Part shown: positions 8,786-16,932 of the stretch, piece after piece
How positions within the stretch are numbered: position 1 is the stretch's first letter
Layout of the letters: each line of letters starts with the position of its first letter
From: Oxalobacteraceae bacterium
GTDB lineage: Bacteria > Pseudomonadota > Gammaproteobacteria > Burkholderiales > Burkholderiaceae_D
DNA length: 64,000 nt
Direction of reading: 5' to 3'
Assembly: GCA_013284265.1 (NCBI GenBank)
Contig: JABTBR010000018.1
Coordinates: forward strand, 54,566 to 118,565
Made by a program: the position numbers and the translations under genes
Notes under the pieces: model-generated
Databases searched by the model: none
The model's input: only the letters and a program-made list of their open reading frames with translations
Told to the model about the DNA's origin: nothing

Positions 8786-9017
8786 GGGCGTAGCCGCTAA
8801 AGCATCGATTTGCCAAGTATGCGATGGATTGGGGGCATTTCGTTTGGAATGGCGAAAATAAATCTTCCCGGCGCAAGTCTGGCCAGCAGGCCTTGTGACT
8901 ATTGGAGAGTTTGGATTTATTTTATTTCTATATAATTGCAACTGAGAAATTCCATTTATCAGTTGGAATAATTGTATAAAAATATCAGTCACGGTACTGA
9001 ACACGATTGGGGTAGAA

Positions 9018-9695
9018 ATGAAAGTAACTGCATCGGGCAAGATTTTGGTAGCGGCAATGATGGTCTCGGCGCTGGCCGGCTGTGCGACGGAAAGTTCGCA
9101 AGCGCTGGCGGTGCCAGTGGTGGCGAGCGCCAGCCGTCCCTACGTTGGGGTACGCACCCTGATCGCCGTGGGCAAGTTCGACAACCGCTCCAGCTTCATG
9201 CGCGGCATCTTTTCCGATGGCGTCGACCGCCTCGGCGGCCAGGCCAAGACCATCCTGATATCGCATATGCAACAGACCAATCGCTTCAATGTGCTCGATC
9301 GCGACAATCTGGCCGAAATGAAGCAGGAAGCCGAGTTCAAGAAGCAAAGCCAGTCCATCAAGGGCGCCGACTTTATCGTGACGGGCGACGTGACCGAGTT
9401 CGGCCGCAAGGAAGTGGGCGACCACCAGTTGTTTGGCATCATGGGCCGCGGCAAGACCCAGGTCGCCTACGCCAAGGTGACGCTCAATATCGTCAACATC
9501 GCCACCTCGGAAGTCGTGTTCTCCAGCCAGGGCGCGGGCGAATACAGCCTGTCGAACCGTGAAGTCCTGGGCTTTGGCGGCACCGCCAGCTACGACGCCA
9601 CCCTGAATGGCAAGGTGCTGGATCTGGCCATGCGCGAAGCGGTCGAACGCCTGGTCGCTGGCGTTGAAGCCGGTGCGATGAATCCCCGTAAATAA
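9018..9695 (+). CDS. CsgG/HfaB family outer-membrane lipoprotein
   Basis: 225 residues with a lipoprotein signal peptide (lipobox LAGC at about residues 19-22). The body matches the CsgG family: VGKFDNRSSF, LGGQAKTILISHMQQTNRFNVLDRDN, GADFIVTGDVTEFGRK and VNIATSEVVFSSQGAGEYS. CsgG proteins form outer-membrane secretion channels or associate with envelope assembly. There are no curli genes nearby; instead the next two genes encode DUF4810 and DUF799 lipoproteins, a conserved trio of envelope proteins, so a role in that complex is more likely than curli export. It is first in the operon, with 14 bp to the next gene. Confidence 0.88.
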   Translation: MKVTASGKILVAAMMVSALAGCATESSQALAVPVVASASRPYVGVRTLIAVGKFDNRSSFMRGIFSDGVDRLGGQAKTILISHMQQTNRFNVLDRDNLAEMKQEAEFKKQSQSIKGADFIVTGDVTEFGRKEVGDHQLFGIMGRGKTQVAYAKVTLNIVNIATSEVVFSSQGAGEYSLSNREVLGFGGTASYDATLNGKVLDLAMREAVERLVAGVEAGAMNPRK

Positions 9696-9709
9696 TACCG
9701 CGCACAACA

Positions 9710-10072
9710 ATGAATATGACCAAGATCAACATCGTCGCGCTGGCGTTCGCCGGCCTCTTTGTGCTGAGCGGCTGCAAGACCGCGCCGAAAACCATCTACC
9801 AGTGGGGCTCCTATCAGCCACAGCTGTATCAGCATTTCAAGGGCGAAAGCCCGGACCAGCAGATCGCCGCCCTGGAGAAGGACCTGGACCAGATCACCGC
9901 CAAAGGCAACATGCCGCCGCCGGGTTATCACGCCCATCTGGGCTTGCTGTACTCGATGACGGGCAAGTCCGATCTGATGATCGTCCAGTTTGAAGATGAA
10001 AAGAAATTGTTCCCGGAGTCGGCGGCCTATATGGATTTCCTGCTGGCGAAAATGAAGAAGGGCGAGAAATAA
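9710..10072 (+). CDS. DUF4810 domain lipoprotein
   Basis: 120 residues with a lipobox LSGC at about residues 19-22 after a short hydrophobic signal. The body contains YQWGSYQPQLYQHFKG and a helical C-terminal part (LGLLYSMTGKSDLMIVQFEDEKKLFPES) that is TPR-like, matching DUF4810. It lies between the CsgG-type gene and the DUF799 gene, with only one base between its stop and the next start. The function is unknown; the conserved trio suggests the three lipoproteins form one periplasm-facing complex. ATG 9716 is an alternative start two codons later. Confidence 0.85.
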   Translation: MNMTKINIVALAFAGLFVLSGCKTAPKTIYQWGSYQPQLYQHFKGESPDQQIAALEKDLDQITAKGNMPPPGYHAHLGLLYSMTGKSDLMIVQFEDEKKLFPESAAYMDFLLAKMKKGEK

Positions 10073-10073
10073 T

Positions 10074-10739
10074 ATGTTGAAACGCATCCTGAAACTGTCC
10101 GCCTGCCTCGTGCCTGCCATGCTTGCCGTTGGCTGCGCCACCCATAAGGCGGCGCCCTACGATTACAGCGCTTTCAAGGCGGCCCAGCCGCGTTCCATCG
10201 TGGTGCTGCCACCCTTGAATAACTCGCCGGACGTCAATGCGACCTACAGTCTGTACACCTGGGTGACGTTCCCGCTGGCTGAAGCGGGCTACTACGTGCT
10301 GCCCGTCGCGCTGGTCGATGAAACCTTCAAGCAGAATGGCTTGAGCAGCGCGGCCGATATTCACGCTGTCGATACCGTCAAGCTCAAGGAAATCTTCGGC
10401 GCCGACGCCGGCCTGTACGTGACGATTACCAACTACGGCAGCAGTTACACCCTGTTGAACAGCGTGGCCACGGTCACGGCGAATGCCCGGCTGGTCGATC
10501 TGAAAACCGGGACGGTGCTGTGGACCGGCAAGGCCTCCGCCAACAATAACGAAGGCAACAACAACAGTGGCGGCGGCCTGGTCGGCATGCTGGTGGCCGC
10601 GGCCGTCAAGCAGATCATCAACACTGCCACCGACGCGGCCCATCCGGTGGCCAATGTCGCCAGCCTGCGCCTGCTCTCGGGCGGCATGACCAACGGCATG
10701 CTGTACGGCCCGCGCTCGCTCAATTACGCGCCGCAGTAA
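10074..10739 (+). CDS. DUF799 / GNA1162-like lipoprotein
   Basis: 221 residues with lipobox AVGC at about residues 19-22. Typical DUF799 features are PRSIVVLPPLNNSPDV near the mature N terminus and AGYYVLPVALVDETFKQNG. The family includes the neisserial surface antigen GNA1162, structurally related to TolB-like N-terminal domains. A Gly/Asn-rich insert (NNNEGNNNSGGG) sits near residue 165. It is last in the CsgG-DUF4810-DUF799 operon and is followed by a clear terminator. Confidence 0.88.
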   Translation: MLKRILKLSACLVPAMLAVGCATHKAAPYDYSAFKAAQPRSIVVLPPLNNSPDVNATYSLYTWVTFPLAEAGYYVLPVALVDETFKQNGLSSAADIHAVDTVKLKEIFGADAGLYVTITNYGSSYTLLNSVATVTANARLVDLKTGTVLWTGKASANNNEGNNNSGGGLVGMLVAAAVKQIINTATDAAHPVANVASLRLLSGGMTNGMLYGPRSLNYAPQ

Positions 10740-10756
10740 GCGGCGGCGTTTGAGGC

Positions 10757-10798
10757 AGCCACGCCGGTCGCTGGCAGCGGCCGGCGTGGCTGTTTGTT
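10757..10798 (+). terminator. Rho-independent terminator after the lipoprotein operon
   Basis: Perfect 11-bp stem AGCCACGCCGG (10757-10767) and CCGGCGTGGCT (10781-10791), with a loop that can itself fold, followed by the T-rich tail GTTTGTTCTT. It sits 17 bp after the DUF799 stop codon. Confidence 0.8.
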
Positions 10799-10886
10799 CT
10801 TGCGATGCCTGATTTGTTCTGCCTGACATCGGAGTAGAATCGAACTGTGCCGCCGTCCCCGGGAGCACGCGCGAATGGGAGAAATC

Positions 10887-11642
10887 GTGCGACCTTTGTT
10901 TGCCTTGCCGGCCTTGTGCTGCGCCCTGACGCTGGGCGCCGTCGCGAGCGCGCGCGAAGCGCTGGTATTGGCCAACATCCAGCCCAGGGAGTCTAGTTAT
11001 ACGGCGCGGGTCTTGTCGCTGATTTGCAGCGATGCATTTGGCCGGGTGGGGATGGATGTGCTCTTGCGCCAGACACCCCCCTTGCGCGCCTCCATCGAGG
11101 CCGAGGCCGGCATCATCGATGGGGAGGTCGGGCGCGCCATCGCCTACGGCCAGTTCCACCCCGGCCTGATACGGGTGGAAGAGGCGCTTGCCTCCGTCAA
11201 GGTGGTCGCCTTTGCCCGCACCCCCGGCCTGAGCGTGGACGGCTGGGACAGCCTGAAAGGCAAGCCCTACCGCGTCGAATACCGGACCGGCTATATCACC
11301 TTCAAGACCCGCCTCGAGCAGGTCTTGCCACCCCAGCAGATTTCGTCGGTGGTCGATGCCCAGTCCGGCCTGCAGCGGGTGGCGCTGGGGAGCACGGATC
11401 TGTTTATCGATACCGAGGAATATGGCCTGTCGCAGTTGTCCCGGCTGCAGAGCCGCTATGGCGCCTTGTACCGTGCCGGTTTGATCGAGGACATCCCCGT
11501 CTATATTTACCTGCATCGGCGCCATGCGGCGCTGGCGCCCTTGCTGGCGAACGCCTTGAGCAAGATGAAGGCCGATGGCGCGCTCGGCCGCCACATCGAC
11601 AAGGCGCTCAGCGAAGAGAACGCCGCTAGCGCGCCGCCCTGA
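10887..11642 (+). CDS. Periplasmic solute-binding protein (SBP family 3-like)
   Basis: 251 residues from GTG 10887, chosen because GGGAG lies five bases upstream and the product then begins with a clean signal peptide (MRPLFALPALCCALTLG... ending VASA). ATG 10875 is the alternative. The mature part reads like a type II periplasmic binding domain: a first strand ALVLANIQPRES, GLSVDGWDSLKGKPYRVEYRTGY and a Val/Asp-rich hinge region. There is no permease nearby, so it may be a soluble sensor-like or orphan binding protein, as is common in this bacterial group. Its 3' end overlaps the AraC remnant on the other strand by 17 bp. Confidence 0.7.
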   Translation: MRPLFALPALCCALTLGAVASAREALVLANIQPRESSYTARVLSLICSDAFGRVGMDVLLRQTPPLRASIEAEAGIIDGEVGRAIAYGQFHPGLIRVEEALASVKVVAFARTPGLSVDGWDSLKGKPYRVEYRTGYITFKTRLEQVLPPQQISSVVDAQSGLQRVALGSTDLFIDTEEYGLSQLSRLQSRYGALYRAGLIEDIPVYIYLHRRHAALAPLLANALSKMKADGALGRHIDKALSEENAASAPP

Positions 11643-11822
11643 TTTCGGTGGGGTGGGCCGCGTCACGGCGGTCGCGGTACACCTGGGGCGTGGTGGCGAA
11701 CCAGCGCTTGCAGCCGCGGATGAAGGAACTCTGCTCGGTATAGCCGAGCAGGCTGGCCACCTGGGCCAGCGGGATCGCCGGGTGCGACAGGAATTTCTCG
11801 GCGCGGCGGCGCCGCACGCGAG
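11626..11822 (-). pseudogene. 3' remnant of an AraC family regulator
   Basis: Read leftward, this stretch encodes the second helix-turn-helix of an AraC-type regulator: RRRAEKFLSHPAIPLAQVAS, then LLGYTEQSSFIRGCKRWFAT and TPQVYRDRR to a stop at 11626-11628. About 65 residues survive; the rest of the DNA-binding domain and the whole sensor domain are missing. At about 11815-11830 homology stops and the DNA becomes the 3' part of an unrelated gene on the opposite strand. The gene is therefore truncated by a deletion and is not expected to be functional. Confidence 0.75.
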
Positions 11823-12369
11823 CCGGGTCGCGCTGAGCACCGAGAAGGATGGGCTGGTGTTCTGGGACGCCACCCGCGGCACCCGTGTCAACGCCTTTAG
11901 CAAGACGCGCGCTCTGCAATGGTGTGTGGACATGCCGCTGCTGGGCATGGACGTCAGCTGCGAATCGGAAGGCGCCGCCGCGATCCAGCAGATGTTCGGC
12001 CCGATTCCGGTGCAGGCCGCCGATATCAGCGACGACGGCAAGGTCATGATCGCCCAGGCCGGTGTATGGTTCAGCGGCCTGCAGGGCATGCTGTGGATCG
12101 AGGACCTGGGCTGGATACCGCTCAAGGACTTCTTCCGTAGCCAGGGCGTGGCCGAGGCCTACCGCTATGGCCTCGATGCGCCGGGCGCGATCAATGCCAA
12201 GGGCAATGAAATGATAGGCGGCATTCCCGGCTATCCGATGACCTGGTATGTGGACCTGAAGCGCAGCTTTGTCTGCAAGCACGGCCATTCGACCGAGGTC
12301 GGCTTCCCCGAGGAGTTTGTCGAGCAGGTCAAACACGGTGCCCGGATGGGGCGCTGCGAACACCTGTAA
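11823..12369 (+). pseudogene. 3' remnant of a large repeat-type protein
   Basis: An open frame of about 180 codons that ends normally at TAA 12367-12369 but has no plausible start; it emerges from the AraC remnant at about 11823. The product contains ALSTEKDGLVFWDATRG, AADISDDGKVMIAQAG and WIEDLGWIPLKDFFRSQG, followed by AINAKGNEMIGGIPGYPMTW. This resembles the last units of HAF-type or YncE-like beta-propeller proteins in which each unit reports a state with a DDGK/NAKG motif. The family call is tentative. The N-terminal bulk of the protein is absent. It is followed by a good terminator. Confidence 0.65.
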
Positions 12370-12386
12370 GGCTTGCAATATTGCTC

Positions 12387-12415
12387 GAAAAGCCGGCCCT
12401 GGTGGCCGGCTTTTC
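12387..12415 (+). terminator. Rho-independent terminator
   Basis: Perfect 12-bp stem GAAAAGCCGGCC (12387-12398) with GGCCGGCTTTTC (12404-12415) around a CTGGT loop. The T-run is inside the stem, so it can act in both directions. It lies just after the truncated repeat protein and upstream of the flagellin promoter. Confidence 0.75.
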
Positions 12416-12450
12416 GCATTGCCGCCAGGCTCAGGAATTGTTGCCGTTGT

Positions 12451-12478
12451 TAAAGTATTCGGCTGATTCTGCCGTTAC
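12451..12478 (+). promoter_or_regulatory. Sigma-28 (FliA)-type flagellar promoter
   Basis: TAAAGTAT at 12451-12458 and GCCGTTAC at 12471-12478, 12 bp apart, closely match the FliA consensus TAAAGTTT / GCCGATAA (usual spacing 11 bp). It lies about 75 bp upstream of the flagellin start, and flagellin genes are standard FliA targets, so the match is in the expected place. Confidence 0.7.
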
Positions 12479-12553
12479 TTGATCGACAACCGTCGTTCCG
12501 TCAGGAGGGATGGCTTGCCCGTTCCCAGCGTTCTGGGCCACCTGAGCGGCGCA

Positions 12554-13996
12554 ATGCAGATCAATTCGAACCTTCTCTCTTTGAACGCCCAGCGCAGCCT
12601 TCAGCGCTCGGCGTCGGAAGCAGGCAGTAGCATGCAGCGGCTCTCGAGCGGACTGCGGATCAACTCTGCGCGCGACGACGCGGCCGGGTTGGCGATCACC
12701 GAGCGCTTCAGTGCCGGTATCCGGGGTTCCCAGCGCGCGGCCCAGAATATCAACGATGGCATTTCGCTGCTGCAGGTGGCCGAGGGCGCGGTGGGCCAGA
12801 TCGTCAATAATTTCCAGCGCATCCGCGAGCTGGCGGTGCAGGCCGCCAACGGTGTCTACAGCAGCTCGGACCGCAGCGCGATCCAGCGCGAGGTCGACCA
12901 GCTGGTGGCGGCCAATTATCAGATCAACGACCAGACCCAGTTCAACCAGAGCAATCTGCTCGATGGCAGCTTCCATAGCCAGTTCCAGGTCGGCGCCAAC
13001 GTCAACGACACCATCGGCCTGAGCATTCCCTTTGCGCTGGCGCCGCGCAGCGGCGGGACCCGGCTGGTGGACGTGCCGCTGCATCAGGTGAATATCACGG
13101 GCGCCGTGGCCGGCGCCCTCGCTGCCGGCAGCCTGAGCCTCAACGGCCTCGCCGTCGGCGCCTCGGTGGCCGGCGCCAGCCCGGGGCAAACCAGCGGCAG
13201 CGCCTACGCGGTGGCGCAGGCCATCAACAGCACCGGCGTGCCCGGGATCACGGCCACGGCCAGCAACAGCTTCAGCGGCGTCGCCGGCGGCGGCGGCGCC
13301 ATCCCCAACGGCGCCATGACGGTCAACGGCATCGCGCTGGGACCGATCAGCGGCGTGAGCGCGGCCGCGCTGGCGGCCAGCGCGGCGGCGGCGATCAGCG
13401 GGGTGGCCGGGGCCAGCGGGGTGTCGGCCAGCGTCAGCGGCGCCACGCTGACGCTGACGGCGGCCGATGGCCGCGATATCGACGTCAGCGGCGCCGGCCT
13501 CGCGGCGCTGGGACTGGGCGGCGGCACCCATCGCGGCAGCATTGCGCTGAGCGACGCCATCGTGCCCGGTGCCCATAGCATCAGCATCGGTGGCAGCAAC
13601 CCGGGCGCGGCCGGTTTCAGCGCCGGCGGGCAGGCCTCGGCGGCCTCCGGCGGCTCGGTGCAGCTGCTGACCTCGTTCAGCACGGGCGAGCCGGCCATCG
13701 ACCTGTCCAGCGTCGGCGGCGCCACGGCCGCGCTCGATTATGTCGATGGCATGATCGACAGCAGCAATGCCTTGCGTACGCTGCTGGGCGCGACCGAAAA
13801 CCGCCTGGGGGCGGCCTACGGCGGCGCCATCGGCCAGGCCGCCAAGCTGGCGGCGGCGCGCTCGCGCATCCGCGACACCGACTATGCCAGCGAAACGGCC
13901 CAACTGACCCGCGCCCAGATCCTGCAGCAGGCCGGCGTGGCGATCCTCGCCCAGGCCAACACCTTGCCGGGTCAGGCCTTGCTGTTGCTGCGCTAG
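12554..13996 (+). CDS. fliC: Flagellin
   Basis: 480 residues from ATG 12554, where the protein begins in the invariant flagellin way (MQINSNLLSLNAQRSL). An extension upstream would place a non-flagellin leader and cover the promoter. The N-terminal D0/D1 region has SSGLRINSARDDAAGLAI and ISLLQVAEGA; the C terminus has ENRLGAAYGG, RIRDTDYASETAQLTRAQIL and ends in the hydrophobic LLLLR. The middle (about 200-400) is extremely rich in Ala, Gly and Ser, with flagellin-IN-like repeats (SLSLNGLAVG, AMTVNGIALG). Exported through the flagellar type III apparatus to form the filament. No other flagellar gene is in the window, so this is a detached, possibly secondary, flagellin. Confidence 0.93.
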   Translation: MQINSNLLSLNAQRSLQRSASEAGSSMQRLSSGLRINSARDDAAGLAITERFSAGIRGSQRAAQNINDGISLLQVAEGAVGQIVNNFQRIRELAVQAANGVYSSSDRSAIQREVDQLVAANYQINDQTQFNQSNLLDGSFHSQFQVGANVNDTIGLSIPFALAPRSGGTRLVDVPLHQVNITGAVAGALAAGSLSLNGLAVGASVAGASPGQTSGSAYAVAQAINSTGVPGITATASNSFSGVAGGGGAIPNGAMTVNGIALGPISGVSAAALAASAAAAISGVAGASGVSASVSGATLTLTAADGRDIDVSGAGLAALGLGGGTHRGSIALSDAIVPGAHSISIGGSNPGAAGFSAGGQASAASGGSVQLLTSFSTGEPAIDLSSVGGATAALDYVDGMIDSSNALRTLLGATENRLGAAYGGAIGQAAKLAAARSRIRDTDYASETAQLTRAQILQQAGVAILAQANTLPGQALLLLR

Positions 13997-14110
13997 CATT
14001 TTTAATCCGATGGCAAGAGTGTGCGCCGGCGCGCCGGCGTATCATCTGCGTAGCGGATGCCATTGTTGCGGTCATGTTGCCAAGCGAAACATCGGAACAT
14101 AAGGCAGGAC

Positions 14111-16453
14111 ATGACAGGCAAAGGCCTCCATATGCATGACGCCGCACAAGCGCTGGGCGAAGATGACGGCCCTCTTTCGCCCTGGTGGATACGCACGATA
14201 CTGATCGTGATGGGCCTGGGCTTTGCCGGGCTGATCACGCTGACCATGCTGTCGTATCGGAACGCCCCGCCGATTCCCGCGCGCGTGGTGGACGCGCAAG
14301 GGGCCGCCGTCTTCAGCGGCGACGATATCAGCGAGGGGCAGGCCATCTTTCTCCGGTATGGGCTGATGGCCAATGGCAGCATCTGGGGCCACGGCGCCTA
14401 TCTCGGGCCGGATTATTCGGCCGCGGCCCTGCATCGCATGGGAGAACAAACCGCCGAGGCCATCGCGCAGCAACGCTATCAGCAAGGCTACGCCGCCTTG
14501 GCGCGCGCGCAGCAAGCGGCGGTGCGGGGCGAGACCATTGTGGCACTCAAGACCAACCGCTACGACGCGGCCAGCGCCACGCTGCAGCTGACCGGCCCCC
14601 AGGCGGCGGCCTATCGCGCCGAGGTCGGCTATTGGACAGAGTATTTCCGCGCGCCCGCGCGCAATGGCGGCCTCAAGGCCAATCTGATCAGCGATCCGGC
14701 CGAGTTGCGCCAGTTCAGCGCCTTCGTCCTGTGGGCGGCCTGGGCGTCGGTGGCCGAACGTCCCGGCGCGGATTATTCCTATACCAACAATTTCCCCTAC
14801 GATCCCAGCGTGGGCAATCTGCCCACGTCCAGCGCGCTATTGTGGAGCGCCCTGAGCCTGACGGTATTCCTGGCCGGCATCGCGACCGTGCTGCTGGCCT
14901 TCGGAAAATTCGATTACCTGGGCTGGATCACCCGTGGCCACCCTGTGCATCCGCAACTGCTGCCGGGGCAGGCTAGCCGGGGGCAAAACGCGCTGGTGAA
15001 ATTTTTTGTCGTGGTGGCCCTGCTATTCCTGGCGCAGTCGTTGGTGGGCGGCGCCGTGGCCCATTACCGTGCCGACCCCGGCAGCTTCTACGGTTTCCAG
15101 CTGGAGAAGATTTTCCCGAGCAACCTGATGCGCACCTGGCATTTGCAGATGGCGGTGTTCTGGATCGCCACCGCCTATGTCGCGGCGGCCCTGTTTCTGG
15201 GCCGCTCGCTGCGCACCGACGAGCCGCGCTGGCTGGCCGTCAGCATCCATCTGCTGTTCGCCGCCTTTGCGCTGGTGATAGGCGGCAGCCTGCTGGGCGA
15301 GTGGCTGGGGATTGCCCAACTGCTGGGACGCTGGTGGTTTTGGTTTGGCAACCAGGGCTGGGAATATCTGGAACTGGGCCGTTTCTGGCAATACCTGCTG
15401 GTGGCCGGCCTGTTCGGCTGGTTCGGCCTGCTGTACTACCTGGTGCGCCCGCGCACGCTGGCCCAGCCGGCGGTCCAGCCCATCGTGCGGATGTTCCTGA
15501 TCGCCGCGCTGGCCATCCCCGTGTTCTATGTGCCGGCGCTGCTGTTTGGCGCCAAGACCAACTTCACGGTGGTCGACACCTGGCGCTTCTGGATCATCCA
15601 TCTGTGGGTGGAAGGGTTTTTCGAATTCTTCGCCACCACGGTAGTGGCGCTGACCTTCTATCAGCTCGGCCTGACGCGCCGCAACGTGGCGCTGCGGGTG
15701 ATCTATCTCGATGCCATCCTGTACTTCCTCGGCGGCCTGATGGGCACCGGCCACCATTGGTATTTCAGCGGGCAGACCAATGTCAACATGGCCCTGTCGG
15801 CGCTGTTCTCGGTGCTCGAGGTGGTGCCGCTGACCTTGCTGACCCTCGATGCCTGGGACTTCGTGCGCACCACGCGCGGCGCCCGCGACGCCAAGGGCAA
15901 GGCGGTCGTGGTACCGCACAAGTGGACCTTCTATTTCCTGATGGCGGTGGGCTTCTGGAATTTTGTCGGCGCCGGCATGCTCGGCTTCCTGATCAACCTG
16001 CCGATCGTCAGCTATTACGAAGTCGGCACCCAGCTGACGCCCAACCATGGCCATGCGGCGATGATGGGCGTGTTCGGCATGCTGGCCATCGCCCTGATGG
16101 TCTTCGTGCTGCGCCAGACCAGCGACGACGCGCGCTGGGCCGGCATGGAAAAATACATCCGGGTCGCGTTCTGGGGCACGAACGGCGGGCTGGCGCTGAT
16201 GGTGTGCATGAGCTTGTTCCCCAGTGGCGTGCTGCAGGTCTGGGACGTGGTCCAGCACGGCTACTGGCATGCGCGCAGTCTGGACTACACCGGCAGCGAG
16301 CGCTCGCGCATGATCGAATGGCTGCGCCTGCCCGGCGATCTGGTCTTCATCCTGTTCGGCGCGCTTCCCTTGCTGATCGCAGCGCTCAAGGGCTATCTCG
16401 GCATGCGACTGGCGGCGAACAGCGCGGCCGCGCAGGATAGACTGGATTTCTAG
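14111..16453 (+). CDS. norB: Quinol-dependent nitric oxide reductase (qNOR)
   Basis: 780 residues, the length of the single-subunit quinol-oxidising NorB rather than the short cytochrome c-linked subunit. A first membrane helix is followed by a large periplasmic domain (EGQAIFLRYGLMANGSIWGHG) that lacks a CxxCH heme motif, then 12 further helices. Heme and non-heme iron ligands are visible in the blocks HLWVEGFFEFF, GTGHHWYFSG and NHGHAAMMGVFG. It reduces NO to N2O at the inner membrane using quinol. With no nor or denitrification neighbours it probably serves NO detoxification. Start ATG 14111 follows AAGGCAGG; ATG 14132 is an alternative. Confidence 0.95.
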   Translation: MTGKGLHMHDAAQALGEDDGPLSPWWIRTILIVMGLGFAGLITLTMLSYRNAPPIPARVVDAQGAAVFSGDDISEGQAIFLRYGLMANGSIWGHGAYLGPDYSAAALHRMGEQTAEAIAQQRYQQGYAALARAQQAAVRGETIVALKTNRYDAASATLQLTGPQAAAYRAEVGYWTEYFRAPARNGGLKANLISDPAELRQFSAFVLWAAWASVAERPGADYSYTNNFPYDPSVGNLPTSSALLWSALSLTVFLAGIATVLLAFGKFDYLGWITRGHPVHPQLLPGQASRGQNALVKFFVVVALLFLAQSLVGGAVAHYRADPGSFYGFQLEKIFPSNLMRTWHLQMAVFWIATAYVAAALFLGRSLRTDEPRWLAVSIHLLFAAFALVIGGSLLGEWLGIAQLLGRWWFWFGNQGWEYLELGRFWQYLLVAGLFGWFGLLYYLVRPRTLAQPAVQPIVRMFLIAALAIPVFYVPALLFGAKTNFTVVDTWRFWIIHLWVEGFFEFFATTVVALTFYQLGLTRRNVALRVIYLDAILYFLGGLMGTGHHWYFSGQTNVNMALSALFSVLEVVPLTLLTLDAWDFVRTTRGARDAKGKAVVVPHKWTFYFLMAVGFWNFVGAGMLGFLINLPIVSYYEVGTQLTPNHGHAAMMGVFGMLAIALMVFVLRQTSDDARWAGMEKYIRVAFWGTNGGLALMVCMSLFPSGVLQVWDVVQHGYWHARSLDYTGSERSRMIEWLRLPGDLVFILFGALPLLIAALKGYLGMRLAANSAAAQDRLDF

Positions 16454-16500
16454 ATGGAAATTCGTTTATTCTGGCGGGGAGAAAAATTCCAGAAATAACA

Positions 16501-16932
16501 ATGAAAAAAATCATCGTTGTAAGCATGCTGCTAGGTCTGTCTTTCAGCGCGGGGGCACAAAACACCCTGTTCAAATGCAAGACCCCGGAAGGCGGCATCA
16601 TGCTGTCGGACACCAAGTGCGTGGACGCGGAGCGCTCGGTGGCCGCCGTGGCGACCACGCGGGCATCGGCTGCCCAGTCCGGCGAGGAAGTCTGCAAGGC
16701 CGCGATCCTGGCGTCGCTTGCCGATCCGGATGGCGCCAAATTCGGCGCGGCCTCCGTCGGTGGCTACGCCAATATTACCCACCGTGGCGTCCGGGTGTCG
16801 GCCAAGCGCATCGATGTGGCGGTCAACGCCAGGAACAGCTACGGCGCCTATAGCGGTGAAAAAATCTACCCCTGCTATGTCACCGCCCAGGGCGATCGAT
16901 TCCTGACGATAGAGAACGTCAACCTCAAGTAG
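16501..16932 (+). CDS. Secreted protein of unknown function
   Basis: 143 residues with a signal peptide (MKKIIVVSMLLGLSFSAGAQ). The start of the mature part, LFKCKTPEGGIMLSDTKC, resembles the short beta-stranded DUF4124-type N terminus (C-x-D/P-x-G-x-I-x-S/Y-x-D-x-x-C). The second half has Cys residues at KIYPCYV and EEVCKAA and the phrase DPDGAKFG. No enzyme motif is recognised. It follows norB by 47 bp but no link in function is evident, and its stop overlaps the convergent diguanylate cyclase gene by 8 bp. Confidence 0.72.
   Translation: MKKIIVVSMLLGLSFSAGAQNTLFKCKTPEGGIMLSDTKCVDAERSVAAVATTRASAAQSGEEVCKAAILASLADPDGAKFGAASVGGYANITHRGVRVSAKRIDVAVNARNSYGAYSGEKIYPCYVTAQGDRFLTIENVNLK

Noticed and set aside
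12431..13999. A 522-codon minus-strand frame across the flagellin gene
   Set aside because: Mirror of a low-complexity Ala/Gly/Ser coding region; flagellin on the plus strand is certain.
14010..14026. Sigma-54-like TGGCAAG...GTGC element upstream of norB, which would suggest NorR control
   Set aside because: The GG to GC spacing is one base short, which is normally fatal for RpoN promoters, and no NorR gene is nearby.
14024..14039. CGCCGGCGCGCCGGCG palindrome after flagellin as a terminator
   Set aside because: Self-complementary but with no loop or T-run; short GC palindromes of this kind are frequent by chance in this DNA.
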